DNA from: Clarireedia homoeocarpa
Lineage: Eukaryota > Ascomycota > Leotiomycetes > Helotiales > Rutstroemiaceae
Reading direction: 5' to 3'
Assembly (NCBI GenBank): GCA_001465935.1
Contig: LNKV01000001.1
Span: 1,147,448 to 1,211,447 of the forward strand
Length of the DNA: 64,000 nt
Shown in pieces: positions 21,244 through 32,527 of the stretch. The notes below the pieces were generated by a model. That model saw only the letters and a program-made list of their open reading frames with translations, ran no database searches and was not told where the DNA came from. Position 1 is the stretch's first letter, and every line of letters begins with the position of its first letter. The position numbers and the translations under genes are program-made.

Positions 21244-24200
21244 TTAGCCGTCGAGAATACCAGTTTCTTTCAAACTGGCGAAGAGTTCTGGCTCGAGGAA
21301 CTTGGCCACGCTAACATCCTCGCTCAGACCCTTTCTCCTTCTAGTCTTGAGCACGAAATCGCGAGCTGTGGCCTGCGCGCTTGCCGGCTCAAGTGGCCTA
21401 AGAATGACGTCTTTATCTAGCGGATCACCAGGCACGATGGACCAGCGATCAAAGACGAGGGACACGGTAGCTTGACCTTGCGTGTGGATTCGAAGATCCG
21501 TTTCGAAGCCGAATGAGTCGATAACGGGAATAAGGCCACTAACGCGGTAGAGTGGTGTGCCGGCAATAGGACCATCAGCAAGGACGTGACCGCGACGACG
21601 GGCGAGAACAGTGTACAGCGAAGTAACGGAATCTGCAGGTCCAGTCATGGAACAGGAGTAGACGGGCTCCATTAATCTTGGAGAGGCCATTAGGAAGGAC
21701 GAATAGCATGCCCGTCGGGAAGTGGGAATGATCTGTCCCCCACCCCGGAAAATCGCTTCAGGAGCCAATATTACGTCTGTTATCTTGAATTTGCTGTTGC
21801 GGATAGCTGCAAGGGATCTGTTAGCCACTAGTCGTAGCAATGACCAACGAAAATTACAGTAGCTTGAGTTTCTGTGCTTGAAAGCGGAGGTTGCCATAGC
21901 GCTTGCTGTGGCTTGCATGGACAAGCAGTCAAGACCTCGAAAAACATAATGACGGTGCGTCTGGGGGGAAAGGAGGGATAGCTTACGTTCTTCGCACAGC
22001 GGACCTTCGCGGGCAGCCCAGCTAAACCCCTGTCTAATGGTATCCCGAACGCTAAGAAGCAACTTTTTATCCACCTGTTGTAGATCAGTCAGCATAAAAG
22101 GGCCGAATATTTATGTGTTGTGTGCAACAACGGTTATTTAGCTTGTGCAGGGAAAATGAATAGTACTTGCCTCTGATGGAATGGTATCGTCCTGTAGAAT
22201 GTTTGGTCCCAAGTCGTCGGGTCCAAAAGCCCAAATGCTTCTAGAAGCCAATAAATCCCATCCGTAGTTTTCTTCGAAATACTTTCCAATAACACGGGCA
22301 GGACTTTTGATGCTGACCTTTCCGCTTTCGATATCTTCAGCTATTCCTTGCTCGAGAGGCTCCGCCACCATCGTGATTTTGTTCTTTTTGTTTGGTGTTT
22401 GGGCATAGCATTTGATGGCTGATGTCTCAACAACTGTCTCACAGAAGCGTGTAACAGGATCTGACACCTTGATTTCCATTTCTGCATATAATCGTCTGAG
22501 ATCATGCAGGACACAATCCATGTAGAGCTCTCCAGTCCCCAGAATGACGTGTTCTCCAGATTCTTCAACCTTGGTAGTGATAAGAGGGTAGCTTTTGTTA
22601 ACCTTTCTCAGACCATCCAACATCTTAGGAAGCTCGGAAGGGTTGATCGGCTCCACTGCAACCTTAAATACCGACTCGGTGAAATGGGTGATAGGTTTGA
22701 AGATGTATGCCTCCTCCTCCTCCGGCAGTACGAGTGATACAATGGTTGCGGATTTGACGATCGAATTGTCCACACCTCCGAGAAGAACCCAATTGCCGGC
22801 AGGTACGCCGTCTGTAGGGATGTTGTACCGCGTTTCAGCAATCCACACATCAGAAATAGTTGCGACGCTCATATCTTCTTCGTCATCAATTGAGTAGCCT
22901 TCTCCGAGTACTCTCACTTGTGTACCGGCCCGTGCAATACCACTCAGTACCCGCCCAAATGAATAGAAGCCAGCTGCGTCACTTGTGTTTAAGAGTTTGG
23001 ATATTTGAATAACCAACGGGCCATCCTGATCGCATGCCTTCATAGCAGCTGCAACTTTGGTATCCAGCGGACCAGTATAGTAGCGTTCCAACTTCTTTTC
23101 TGCAGCTTCCACAGGGGATGGAATATGCTGAACAACCATATCAACAAATCCAGAAGACGGTCCAAAGAATTGTTGACAAACCAACTTCAGGAGAACATTG
23201 GCATCCATTTTATACTGTGACGGTTTAAGATGGATCCCAAGCGTCTCAAGAGTGTCCTTCAAGTCTTCCGGGCTCTCACTAATAGTGTGAGAGTACAGTT
23301 TATAGATTGGCTCGAGGATGAAGTTGACGAAGGAGCGTTTCGACCTGTCCTCAACACCCTTCCGTGTAAATGATCTCCTCGAGGGATTGTAGAAGATGTC
23401 ACCCCACAGTCGTCGGGCAAACTCATGCGCGTTGATGCCACTCTCCTCGTTGTTCATGCCTGGTCCGCGTTTCTTGCTTGGTGCGTAAGTGTCTGCGTAC
23501 ATTTTGGCGAAAGATTGTAATGTAAAACACCATCCCATACTTGTGCATGCAAAGAGGACGTTGCCCTTCTCAGGACTAAGTCGACGACTCTCTCCTTGAC
23601 CGGGTAAAGTTGCCTCAATCACAGTATTGACTTCCTCAATGACATGCTTCAACTTGAAATAAGCGTCCGTGGGGGGCAACTTTAGCTCTAAGATTAGACG
23701 ATCCATCTTATTGACAACAAGGGTCATGGGCAGACCTTCGAGAACAGCGTGTCTGATGATCTGTTCAGTGTTGACTTGAACTCCTTCAACGACGTCCACT
23801 ACAAGAACCACCCCATCCACAAGCCGTAAAGAGGATGCGACTTCATCTACAAAGTTGACATGCCCCGGCGTATCGAGAATGTTCAACAGATGCGACTTCC
23901 CCTTCGTACTTTGAAGAACTAGACTCATTGGTGCTGATTTTATGGACAGTCCTCGCTCGCGCTCCACAACGTGAATGTCTGTGTAGCGCAATTGCTCGTC
24001 CTTCTTCTTCCCCGTTTTTTTATCCAATCGATCCGTAATATCGTGTGTCTCAAGTACCAACATATCCATGAAAGCAGTTTTCCCGTGATGTAGATGCCCA
24101 GCAAAAGCAATGTTCCGAATCTGGTCCGGGAAGTTCATGAGATCCGTCATGAAACCTCGATCGAAGTGGACTGGTGGCAGGTCTGCCTCTTGTATATTGA

Positions 24201-24618
24201 ACTTTTTCTGCTCGACGGGTGCAATTATGGGTTGAGTGAGCGGTTGCGCATCTTCCTCTTGCACCATAGTTTCGACATCTTCTCCGTATACCTGCTGTGC
24301 TGTGGGATAATACTGTTTGTCTTCGTGCAAGATCACAGCATTCGACGGCCCTTCATCTACGTCCGAATGTCAGCATGTATACTCCATTGAAGATCGAAAT
24401 TGAGCCTACCATCAAGCTCCATCAATTCTTGCCCGGTTGCCTCTGCCTCCTCTTCTGGATACTCGTCATAAACATATGCGCTAGCCTCATTGCCATGCTG
24501 AGACTCATCTCCAGACTCCTCGGCCTCCCCGATGAAATTTCCGAATCTGGACAATGTTAGTGAGAGCTCAAGAGACTCAGACGATACGGTTGGCTTACTC
24601 GTCATAAAGGTCATCCAT
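21244..24618 (-). CDS. SNU114: U5 snRNP GTPase Snu114 (EFTUD2)
   Basis: A 997-residue EF-2-like GTPase from five exons (24618-24599, 24546-24410, 24356-22171, 22074-21987, 21806-21244). The acidic N-terminus starts MDDLYDEFGNFIG. G1 reads GHLHHGKT (139-146), followed by DTPGH and NKMD, then EF-2-like domains II-V. This EF-2-like arrangement with the GHLHHGKT variant is typical of Snu114/EFTUD2. In the U5 snRNP it works with Prp8 and Brr2 to control activation and disassembly of the spliceosome. The intron after TIPSE (22170-22075) starts GCAAGT rather than GT; the join to VDKKLLLSVRDTI matches the family, so it is read as a GC-AG intron. The gene is divergent from the thiolase gene. Confidence 0.96.
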
Positions 24619-24785
24619 CGTGAAGCGTGATTAATGGTAAATTCGAAGATCTCCAAAAATTGCGCCCACCACTACTAGCCTTCGCTGCACTCGCGTCGAG
24701 AACTTCGCGACGGGAATTTTCGAGTCACGTGCATCAGCCTCGTGAAGCTCAAGCTTTCATCCAATCAAACTGGCACTGCAAATGA

Positions 24786-24805
24786 TCGTCGGTATTCGCT
24801 TAAGC
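24786..24805 (+). repeat. 20-mer direct repeat, copy 1
   Basis: A 20 bp word ending in TTCGCTTAAGC. It recurs at 25215-25234 with a single A/G difference. Both copies lie on the same strand in the SNU114/thiolase divergent promoter. Confidence 0.85.
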
Positions 24806-24896
24806 CTTATCGCAATCGCTCTGAAGATGCACTGAGCTCGACTGAGGCTAGCTCGCCCCTCGGTCGACCTCCGGGAACCTTGCACCCATTGCTCTA

Positions 24897-25007
24897 CAGT
24901 GCCATGCCAAAAGTATTTGGACAGGGTCCGTGCGTTCCTCACCAATTTTTTGGTCATTTTGGTGATAAATGCACGGACCTTGTCCAAATACTTTTGGCAT
25001 GGCACTG
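24897..25007. mobile_element. Tc1/mariner-type MITE (fold-back element)
   Basis: A 111 bp element with 37 bp terminal inverted repeats (24897-24933 and 24971-25007) that differ at one base. The ends read CAGTGCCATGCC...GGCATGGCACTG, and TA dinucleotides flank both sides (24895-24896 and 25008-25009). CAGTG ends with TA target duplication are characteristic of Tc1/mariner transposons. The 37 bp core is too short to code and is itself partly palindromic (ACCAATTTTTTGGT). It has no transposase and would need one in trans. Confidence 0.88.
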
Positions 25008-25214
25008 TATCAAAAGACTGGTCGGTTTTGAGGAAGTTACATTTTTATATTTAGGTATAAATATAAATATGTTATTTGAGAAAATGACCAAAAACCCATA
25101 TTGTTCACTATAACAATCCTTCTTCGGGTATTGAGTTATATAATTTTGAAAGATGTAAACCGGTGATATGTTTAAGTTTTTCTGCCCGTTGGAAGCCACG
25201 TCACGCCACGATAT

Positions 25215-25234
25215 TCGTCGGTGTTCGCTTAAGC
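25215..25234 (+). repeat. 20-mer direct repeat, copy 2
   Basis: Second copy of the 20 bp word at 24786-24805, with one substitution, about 150 bp upstream of the thiolase start. Confidence 0.85.
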
Positions 25235-25383
25235 TACCCCCCCATTGATGTCGACCCATTCACCGCCTACAGAATTTCTATAACTGTGTCCCCTGTGAGT
25301 TCTTTGTTGAGGATTTTATCTCCCATTCAGTTCCATTTTCTAAAAAATTCTTACTATCAAACCCTTTCATATACTCATCCAAT

Positions 25384-26756
25384 ATGTCTTCCTTCCCACC
25401 AGTCTACATTGTGTAAGTCATGCTCATTTTTGTTGTAGACTTGTCCGCAATGAATACTGATCTGTCCCTGACTTTAGCTCCGCTGTGAGAACACCCGTCG
25501 GCTCATTCTTGGGTTCCCTGTCAAGTAAAACTGCTACTGAACTAGGTGGTCTAGCTATCAAAGGTATGTTCTTCTCCTCGCACTATCAAGATGGCAATTT
25601 CAAAAGCTAAACGGATACCTAGCTGCTGTTGAGCGCGTGCCAGAGATCAAGCCTGAAGATGTTGAGGAGATCTTCTTCGGTAATGTTATGTCGGCAAAGT
25701 GGGTAATTCAAATCATTCAAAGGAGTATTACTAATCGATTACAGCTTGGGACAAAACCCAGCTCGTCAATGTGCCATTGCTGGTGGTCTCGCAGAAGGCG
25801 TTATCTGCACAACCGTGAATAAGGTTTGTGCTTCGGGGACCAAGGCAATAATCTTGGCTGCCCAAACTATCATCACCGGTAATTCCGAGATTGTCGTCGC
25901 TGGTGGTACTGAGTCTATGTCAAACGTTCCTCACTACCTCCCAAACCTTCGAACTGGAGCCAAGTATGGCGACCAGACCTTGGTTGATGGTGTGCTTAAA
26001 GATGGTTTGACAGACGCTTATGGAAAGAAGGAACACATGGGAATGGCTGCTGAAGAGTGTTCTCAAGACCACAGTATCTCCAGAGAACAGCAAGACGACT
26101 ATGCTATCAAGTCTTACCAAAAGGCCCAAAAGGCCACCGAGGCTGGTGTCTTCAAGACCGAGATTGTTCCTGTGGAGGTCAGCGGTGGTCGTGGAAAGCC
26201 AGCCATTACTGTCGACAGAGATGACGAGGTTAAGAACTTGAATATTGAGAAGCTCAAGGCTATGCGACCTGCATTCTTGCCGAATGGAGGGACCGTCACT
26301 GCACCAAATGCAGCTCCACTCAACGATGGTGCTTCGGCATTAGTCCTTGTTTCAGAAGCAAAGTTGAAGGAGCTGGGCCTCAAGCCTTTGGCCAAGATTC
26401 TCGGTTGGGGTGATGCTGAGAAAGCACCAACCAAGTTTACCACCGCTCCATCTTTGGCTATTCCTAAGGCTCTCAAGCACGCTAAGGTGGATGCTTCAGC
26501 CGTTGATTTTTATGAGATCAACGAGGCTTTCTCTGTGGTTGCTCTAGCGAACATGAAGATTCTTGGATTGGATGAATCGAAGGTCAACATCTATGGAGGT
26601 GCTGTCGCTATCGGTCACCCTCTTGGTTGTTCGGGAGCAAGGATTGTTACAACCTTGATCAATGTGTTACGGGAACAAAAGGCGAAGATCGGTGTTGCTG
26701 GAATTTGCAATGGAGGCGGTGGAGCTTCTGCTTTAGTCATTGAATCTTTGCAGTGA
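25384..26756 (+). CDS. ERG10: acetyl-CoA C-acetyltransferase (cytosolic thiolase)
   Basis: A 400-residue thiolase from exons 25384-25412, 25478-25563, 25623-25698 and 25745-26756. It starts MSSFPPVYIVSAVRTPVGSF. Catalytic residues are visible: acyl-accepting Cys92 in NKVCASGTKA, NEAF, His355 in GHPLGCSGAR and Cys385 in CNGGGGAS. It condenses two acetyl-CoA to acetoacetyl-CoA, the first step of the mevalonate/ergosterol route. There is no mitochondrial presequence and no C-terminal SKL-type peroxisome signal (it ends ESLQ), so a cytosolic ERG10-type role is favoured over beta-oxidation thiolase. The three short 5' introns in the first 360 bp are a common pattern for fungal thiolase genes. Confidence 0.93.
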
Positions 26757-27172
26757 GATAGTCTTACAAACCTACTGAATGGTTCGGACTTTGGGCTGAG
26801 AAATGGAGTACAAAAGGGCATGAGCGACGAAACTTAGTATATCTAACATTGATGAGAATTGTTAGATGAAGAGCAATGATAATACCCCATTTCCAATAAT
26901 TTCTTGCATGCATATTCAATTCTCTCCATCTGCACTTATCGGCCTTCTGGGGCTAATAGTTGGTAGACGGAGGAGCTCGCTTCAATGCCACACCAGGCAC
27001 ATAGCCTTGCATATACGCTAGACTATATATGTCGTAGTACGATAAGGCCCTGGCTGGAAAAAGTTCGCGATAAGTGAAATCGGCAAAAAAAAAGTTCTGG
27101 AGCTTCATTCTGACTTGCTTGTGTGTATGTCGCCATCAAGAGGATTCTGACTGGAGCCATTTTAGAATCGCA
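26757..27172. other. tandem intergenic region, thiolase to KRE33
   Basis: This 416 bp should hold the thiolase 3' UTR and KRE33 promoter. Nothing coding or repetitive stands out. Confidence 0.5.
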
Positions 27173-30100
27173 ATGGCTCGTAAAGCAGTGTAAGTTCTTA
27201 CTTATAATCCCAACCGACACGCCATGGCAAGCTAACATTGACATCCATAGAGACTCGCGCATCCCCGCGCTTATGCGAAATGGCATACAAGAGAAGAAAC
27301 GAAGCTTCATTGTAGTCGTTGGAGATAGGTCGAAGGATGTCATTGTGTACCTGCACCATATCATGTCCGGTATGGACATGAAACAAAACAAATCTGTGTT
27401 ATGGGCCTACAAAAACAAGCTTCTAGGCTTTACTAGGTCAGCATTGAAATGTTAATTCTCTAGTCGAACCCATACTGACATATCACCGTATAGTCATCGA
27501 AAGAAGCGCGAAAATAAAATCAAGAAAGAGATTAAGCGTGGGATTAGAGATGTCAACACAGAGGACCCATTTGAACTGTTTGTGTCTCTACACGATATTC
27601 GATATGTTTACTACAAGGAAACAGATAAGATTCTGGGAAACACTTTTGGAATGTGTATTTTGCAGGACTTTGAGGCTATCACACCGAACATACTCGCCAG
27701 AACCATTGAAACAGTGGAAGGGGGGGGTCTTGTTGTCTTGCTATTGAAGGGTATGAATAGTTTAAAGCAGCTATACACATTGTCTATGGACATCCATTCT
27801 CGATATCGGACAGAAGCGCACGATGACGTTACGGCCCGATTTAACGAACGATTCATATTGTCGCTGGGCAAGTGTGAATCATGTCTTGTCATTGACGACG
27901 AAATGAATGTGCTACCTATCTCTGGAGGCAAGAACGTCAAAGCCCTACCTCCTCCCAACTTAGACGAACCGAAGAGCGAAGCGCAAAAGGAACTGGATAG
28001 CATGAAGGAGGCGTTACAAGATACCCAACCAGTCGGATCTTTGGTCACTTTGGCCAAAACCATCGATCAAGCAAAGGCGCTATTGACCTTTGTTGATGCG
28101 ATTGCCGAAAAAACATTAAAGAATACAGTCACTTTGACCGCTGGACGAGGTCGTGGAAAGTCTGCGGCTCTTGGTGTGGCTGTGGCAGCAGCAGTGGCAC
28201 ACGGATACAGTAATATTTTCATCACGTCACCAAGTCCGGAGAATCTTAAGACACTTTTTGAGTTTATTTTCAAGGGATTCGATGCTTTGAACTATATGGA
28301 TCATGTCGATTACTCCATCATTCAATCAACAAACCCTGACTTCAACAAGGCCATCGTTCGAGTGAACATCCACCGACAACATCGTCAGACTATTCAGTAT
28401 ATTAGGCCCCAAGATGCACATGTCCTTGGGCAAGCTGAGCTGCTGGTCATCGACGAAGCTGCAGCTATACCTTTGCCCCTCGTCAAAAAGCTCATGGGTT
28501 CATATCTAGTATTTATGGCGTCAACAATCAACGGATACGAAGGAACCGGAAGATCTCTGTCTTTGAAGCTGATCAAGCAGCTTCGTGAGCAATCCCGAGG
28601 AACTACTAAGGTGAACGGCACCGAAGATGTTGAAGTAGCGGATCGATCGAGTGGCAAGGCTGCGAAAGCTGCAGATAACAGCTTTACAGGCGGCCGTTCG
28701 TTGAGGGAAATCACATTGTCTGAGCCAATTCGATACTCTAAGGGCGATGCCGTTGAGAAATGGCTCAATTCACTACTCTGTCTTGATGCTACTCTTCCGC
28801 GATCAAGACTGAACACTCTCCAAGGCTGTCCAGATCCCTCACAGTGCCAGTTGCTTAACGTCAACCGTGATACGCTTTTCTCCTTTCACGACGTTTCCGA
28901 AAAATTCCTGCAGCAAATGGTTGCTCTTTACGTTGCAAGTCATTATAAGAATACTCCTGACGACCTCCAATTGATGAGCGATGCCCCCGCCCATCAGTTG
29001 TTCGTCCTTGTTCCACCTATAGAAGAAAACAGCAAGCACCTTCCAGAACCCCTTTGCGTGATTCAAGTTGCTCTAGAAGGAAAGATCAGCAAGCAGAGTG
29101 TTATGAACAGCTTAAGTAGGGGTCAAAGAGCAGCGGGTGATCTCATTCCTTGGCTCATCAGTCAACAATTCCAAGATGAAGATTTTGCTGGGCTTTCTGG
29201 CGCCCGGGTCGTCCGTATAGCAACAAATCCGGATTACATCAAAATGGGATATGGAAGCAAGGCTCTTGAGCTGCTCACTGCTTTCTACGAAGGCAAATTT
29301 GCGAATCTTTCAGAGGACGCCACCGGATTTGTAGAAGATAGTATTCCTCGAGTCACGGATGCTGAACTGGCCAATTCATCGTTACTTGATGATAATATCA
29401 AAGTTAGGGATATCAGGAAGATGCCGCCGTTATTCGCAAAACTATCAGAGAAACGCCCAGACAACCTTGATTATATTGGTGTGAGTTACGGCCTCACACA
29501 ACCTCTCCATCGGTTTTGGAAGCGAGCATCTTTCGTGCCTCTATACCTTCGACAAACACCAAATGAATTAACTGGCGAGCATACCTGCGTTATGATTCGG
29601 ACACTTGAGAATAGTGATGATAGGTCCTGGTTAAGTGCATTCTCTCGAGATTTCAACCGTCGGTTCTTATCTCTGCTTTCATACCAATTCCGTGAGTTCC
29701 CTTCGGTACTTGCCTTAAGTATTGACGAATCGGCGAATGCTGGGTCAAAATCGGATGTAACTGCCATCCCTAAGCCTCTCTCTAAGGCAGAGCTTGACTC
29801 TCTCATGTCGCCTTTTGACCTCAAGCGTCTAGAGTCATACGCAAATAACATGCTCGACTACCACGTTGTCCTTGATCTTGTACCGACACTTGCAAACCTG
29901 TATTTCACAGGCCGACTGAAGTCTGAAGTTAAGTTGACCGGCATCCAGCAGTCGATACTGCTAGCAGTGGGCTTGCAACGCAAAGACTTAACCGCGATCG
30001 AGTCCGAACTCTCTCTACCCTCCTCACAATTATTGGCCATGTTCATCAAGATCATGCGCAAGATGAGCACACATTTCGGAGAATTGGTCTCGGGGGCCAT

Positions 30101-30565
30101 AGAAGCTGAACTGCCTGGACGGGAGGCGATTGGTGTTAGCAGGGAAGATGCAAATGAAGCTCTAGACGATGAAGTTATAGACGAGCGATTTGCTCCTCTG
30201 GAAACTGGGCTTGAAGACGAATTGGAGGAAGGAGCAGATGAAGCAATGAAGGCTCTAAAAGAGAAGCAAAGGGAGCTTATTGATGCTCTTCCTTTAGACC
30301 AGTATGTCCTTTCACTTTTCACATGATACGTGGCAGTACTAATGCACCATACAGATATGAGATTGAAGCAGGAGCGCCAGGGTGGGCAGAAGCTGAGAAG
30401 CAAGTTCTGAATGCCGCAAAGTCGGGACAAAAGAACCCAGTAGTTAGTGTGAAGAGTTCAAAATCGAAGAGAAAGGCGGGGGAAACGGCGGCAGAGATAT
30501 ATGAACAAGAGTTAGGTGAAAAAACGCATAAAAAGGCGAAGAAGGGTTCCAAAAAAGGCCATTGA
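27173..30565 (+). CDS. KRE33: RNA cytidine acetyltransferase Kre33/NAT10
   Basis: A 1073-residue enzyme from exons 27173-27189, 27251-27436, 27494-30301 and 30355-30565. The order is the TmcA/NAT10 one: an N-terminal domain (SRIPALMRNG, then RSFIVVVGDRSK), the RecD-like ATPase with Walker A GRGRGKS at about 285-291 and LLVIDEAAAIPLP, then the GNAT domain (VRIATNPDYIKMGYGSKALE), and the C-terminal tRNA-binding region. The Lys-rich tail (KKAKKGSKKGH) suits nucleolar targeting. It makes N4-acetylcytidine in 18S rRNA and some tRNAs using acetyl-CoA and ATP, and is needed for 40S assembly. A tiny first exon coding MARKAV precedes the first intron. The length matches fungal homologues. Confidence 0.95.
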
Positions 30566-30777
30566 TATCTTCAGGCCCCTAAATTTGTAATAGTATGTAA
30601 TTAGCAGAGTACGACTCGATACGGTAGGTATTACAATTGCATTGATGAATCATAAGCCACAAATACATATCGAGAGCGGGAGAAATGGTGCCTAAACTAT
30701 AGCCTCCAAGGCAACTCTTCTTCCGCAAAACCACGCAGAATATTACAATTCTCAAGTAACTTCCGAATACATCCAAA

Positions 30778-31440
30778 ATGACAGACAAGAAAGATGCAGC
30801 AGCTCCATGGTGGAAAGCATACCCTGAGGCACGAGCAAAATGTCCAGAGATCTCAGCGGATGATGTGATGAGTTTGTTCGATGACATGGATATCACTTCC
30901 GAGCCGAAACCATTCTTGCTGGTTGATGTGAGAAGAGATGATTGGGAGGTATGTAGTCTATAGTTAAGGAGAAAGAGAGAAAGTTCTCGCACACATTTCC
31001 GCTACTCATCTCGCCGGCGCATACGGGCTATAATAGGAGGAGTTAGATACTGCAGCTGACAAGGCTACATAGGGTGGAACCATTAAAACGTCACTCAACC
31101 TCCCCGCACAGAGCTTCTACCAGAGTCGTAAAACTTTGCTCGACCTTTGCAGTAGAGCCGGTATTACGAAAGTCATTTTCTATTGTGGTGAGTGGTTTTC
31201 TAGCTAGATATGGGAGGAATTTGTAGTATTGATGAGAATCAACTTGCAGGATCATCATCAGGGAGGGGCCCACGGTGTGCGGGGTGGATGCAAGATTACA
31301 TTGAAGATGTAGCAAAGTTTGGCAAGAAGAGCAAGGTCGATGTTCTAGTCTTGAAAGGAGGTATCAAGGGATGGGTGAAGGATTTTGAGGGTGCGTTGAT
31401 GGATGGATTTGAGGAGAAGTATTGGGAGCAGTTCAAGTAG
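30778..31440 (+). CDS. small rhodanese/Cdc25-like phosphatase (Ych1/Arr2 type)
   Basis: A 158-residue single-domain protein from exons 30778-30948, 31073-31187 and 31250-31440. FLLVDVRRDDWEGGTI is the rhodanese cdc25-type entry, and the active loop reads FYCGSSSGRGPR with Cys95 and Arg101 (C-X5-R). The seven-residue loop fits the Cdc25/arsenate-reductase branch rather than sulfurtransferases, whose loops are six residues. Possible roles are phosphatase or arsenate reductase; sequence alone does not choose. It lies 212 bp downstream of KRE33 on the same strand. Confidence 0.87.
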
Positions 31441-31736
31441 AGTAGCGAGCGAGCGAATTGTCAGGAGGGTAGCAGATATGCTCACCTTTGCAGTCGACTT
31501 CATATTACCACAATCTCAAGATCAGTATGGGAAGGATATCAATATTCAAGATGGACAAATGCCAAAGAAGGCAGTTTTCTAAAACAAGCAGGCTCCTCTG
31601 TGCTTTTTGATATGCAATTTGTGGTCCATATAGCCTCGTAACGCCCTGAGTTTGATGCGCAAGTTTGTGCCCCGTATAACCCTCTTGGATGTTCCCCAAT
31701 ACAATCGGATTCGTGCGCTATTCTCCGTCAAGTTCT

Positions 31737-32213
31737 TCATCCTCTGTCTTCTCTACCACCGCCTATTCTCTCCAGCGCCTCGAGCATGACAACAGAATTT
31801 CCTCGGATGACCTGAATACATTTATTAGTCGATCTGGAGCAGCGCACCATTTGTATTTCGGTAAGAACATACCACCATGCCAATTCTGACCTTCTCACCT
31901 CCTTCCTTCTCCTCCACGGCATCGTCTAGCACGATGTTCAAGAAGACCTAGCACAAATCTGTCAACAAAGCTATCCTGTGCACTCAACAAAGAAGTAGAA
32001 CTAACATCATAACCTCTTAGAACGCCAATAACCTTCCTGCTGCCGTTTAATTGCACAAATAGCCTTTTGTCGAGGTACTATAATACATCAAGATCAGCTA
32101 ACAATCCCAATGCAGCTCGGAGCTCTATCCAACTTCCACACGCGACCTCTGTTCGAACCTGAGGGGCAGATGATAGCATGTACCTTCTTAAGCTCGGGCT
32201 GAGCTTGAGGCAT
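31737..32213 (-). CDS. SMX2: small nuclear ribonucleoprotein Sm G
   Basis: An 83-residue protein from four exons (32213-32184, 32077-32006, 31947-31873, 31811-31737), too fragmented to stand out as one open frame. It joins as MPQAQPELKK, then an Sm1 motif (YLDKRLFVQLNGSRKVIGVL, RGYD), then VFLNIVLDDAVEE, and the Sm2 motif VIRGNSVVMLEALE. The RG in Sm2 and the RGYDVFLN run are diagnostic of SmG. It forms part of the heptameric Sm ring on U1, U2, U4 and U5 snRNAs. It has three introns in a 252 bp coding sequence. It is divergent from the Ntr2 gene with 314 bp between the start codons. Confidence 0.95.
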
Positions 32214-32527
32214 GTTGACGATAGAGATTTGTCAAGATTCGTCGTGTAAATGGGTCGTGGACAGCTGGTGGTTGGCCTACTGTCGGAAATTATTTTCGTG
32301 TTTGCGATGCGATGGTATTCAAGTTGATGAGCGCTGAGGTTTCACGTGGTGATAAGGAAATTTTGTGGGGAGCTTTAGAGGCGAGACGGAGATCTTTCTT
32401 TGATTGTGGTCGCGTTTTCTATAAAGATTATTTATGCCTGGCTTCTCTAACTTACTCTACTCTTCAAGGTCTATAAAAGCACAAGTGTTGAGGATTAAGG
32501 AGGACCTACCCCAATCATCCAAACATC
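32214..32527. promoter_or_regulatory. divergent promoter, SmG / Ntr2
   Basis: A 314 bp region between two spliceosomal genes read in opposite directions. A TATA-like CTATAAAAG lies at 32471-32479, about 50 bp before the Ntr2 start codon. A shared control is possible but unproven. Confidence 0.6.

Larger units (their letters stand above)
24619..25383. promoter_or_regulatory. divergent promoter, SNU114 / thiolase
   Basis: A 765 bp divergent region. It holds a CCAAT word (about 24763), two copies of a near-identical 20-mer (24786-24805 and 25215-25234) and, between them, a 111 bp hairpin element (24897-25007). No coding frame is supported. The MITE may alter spacing of regulatory elements. Confidence 0.6.
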
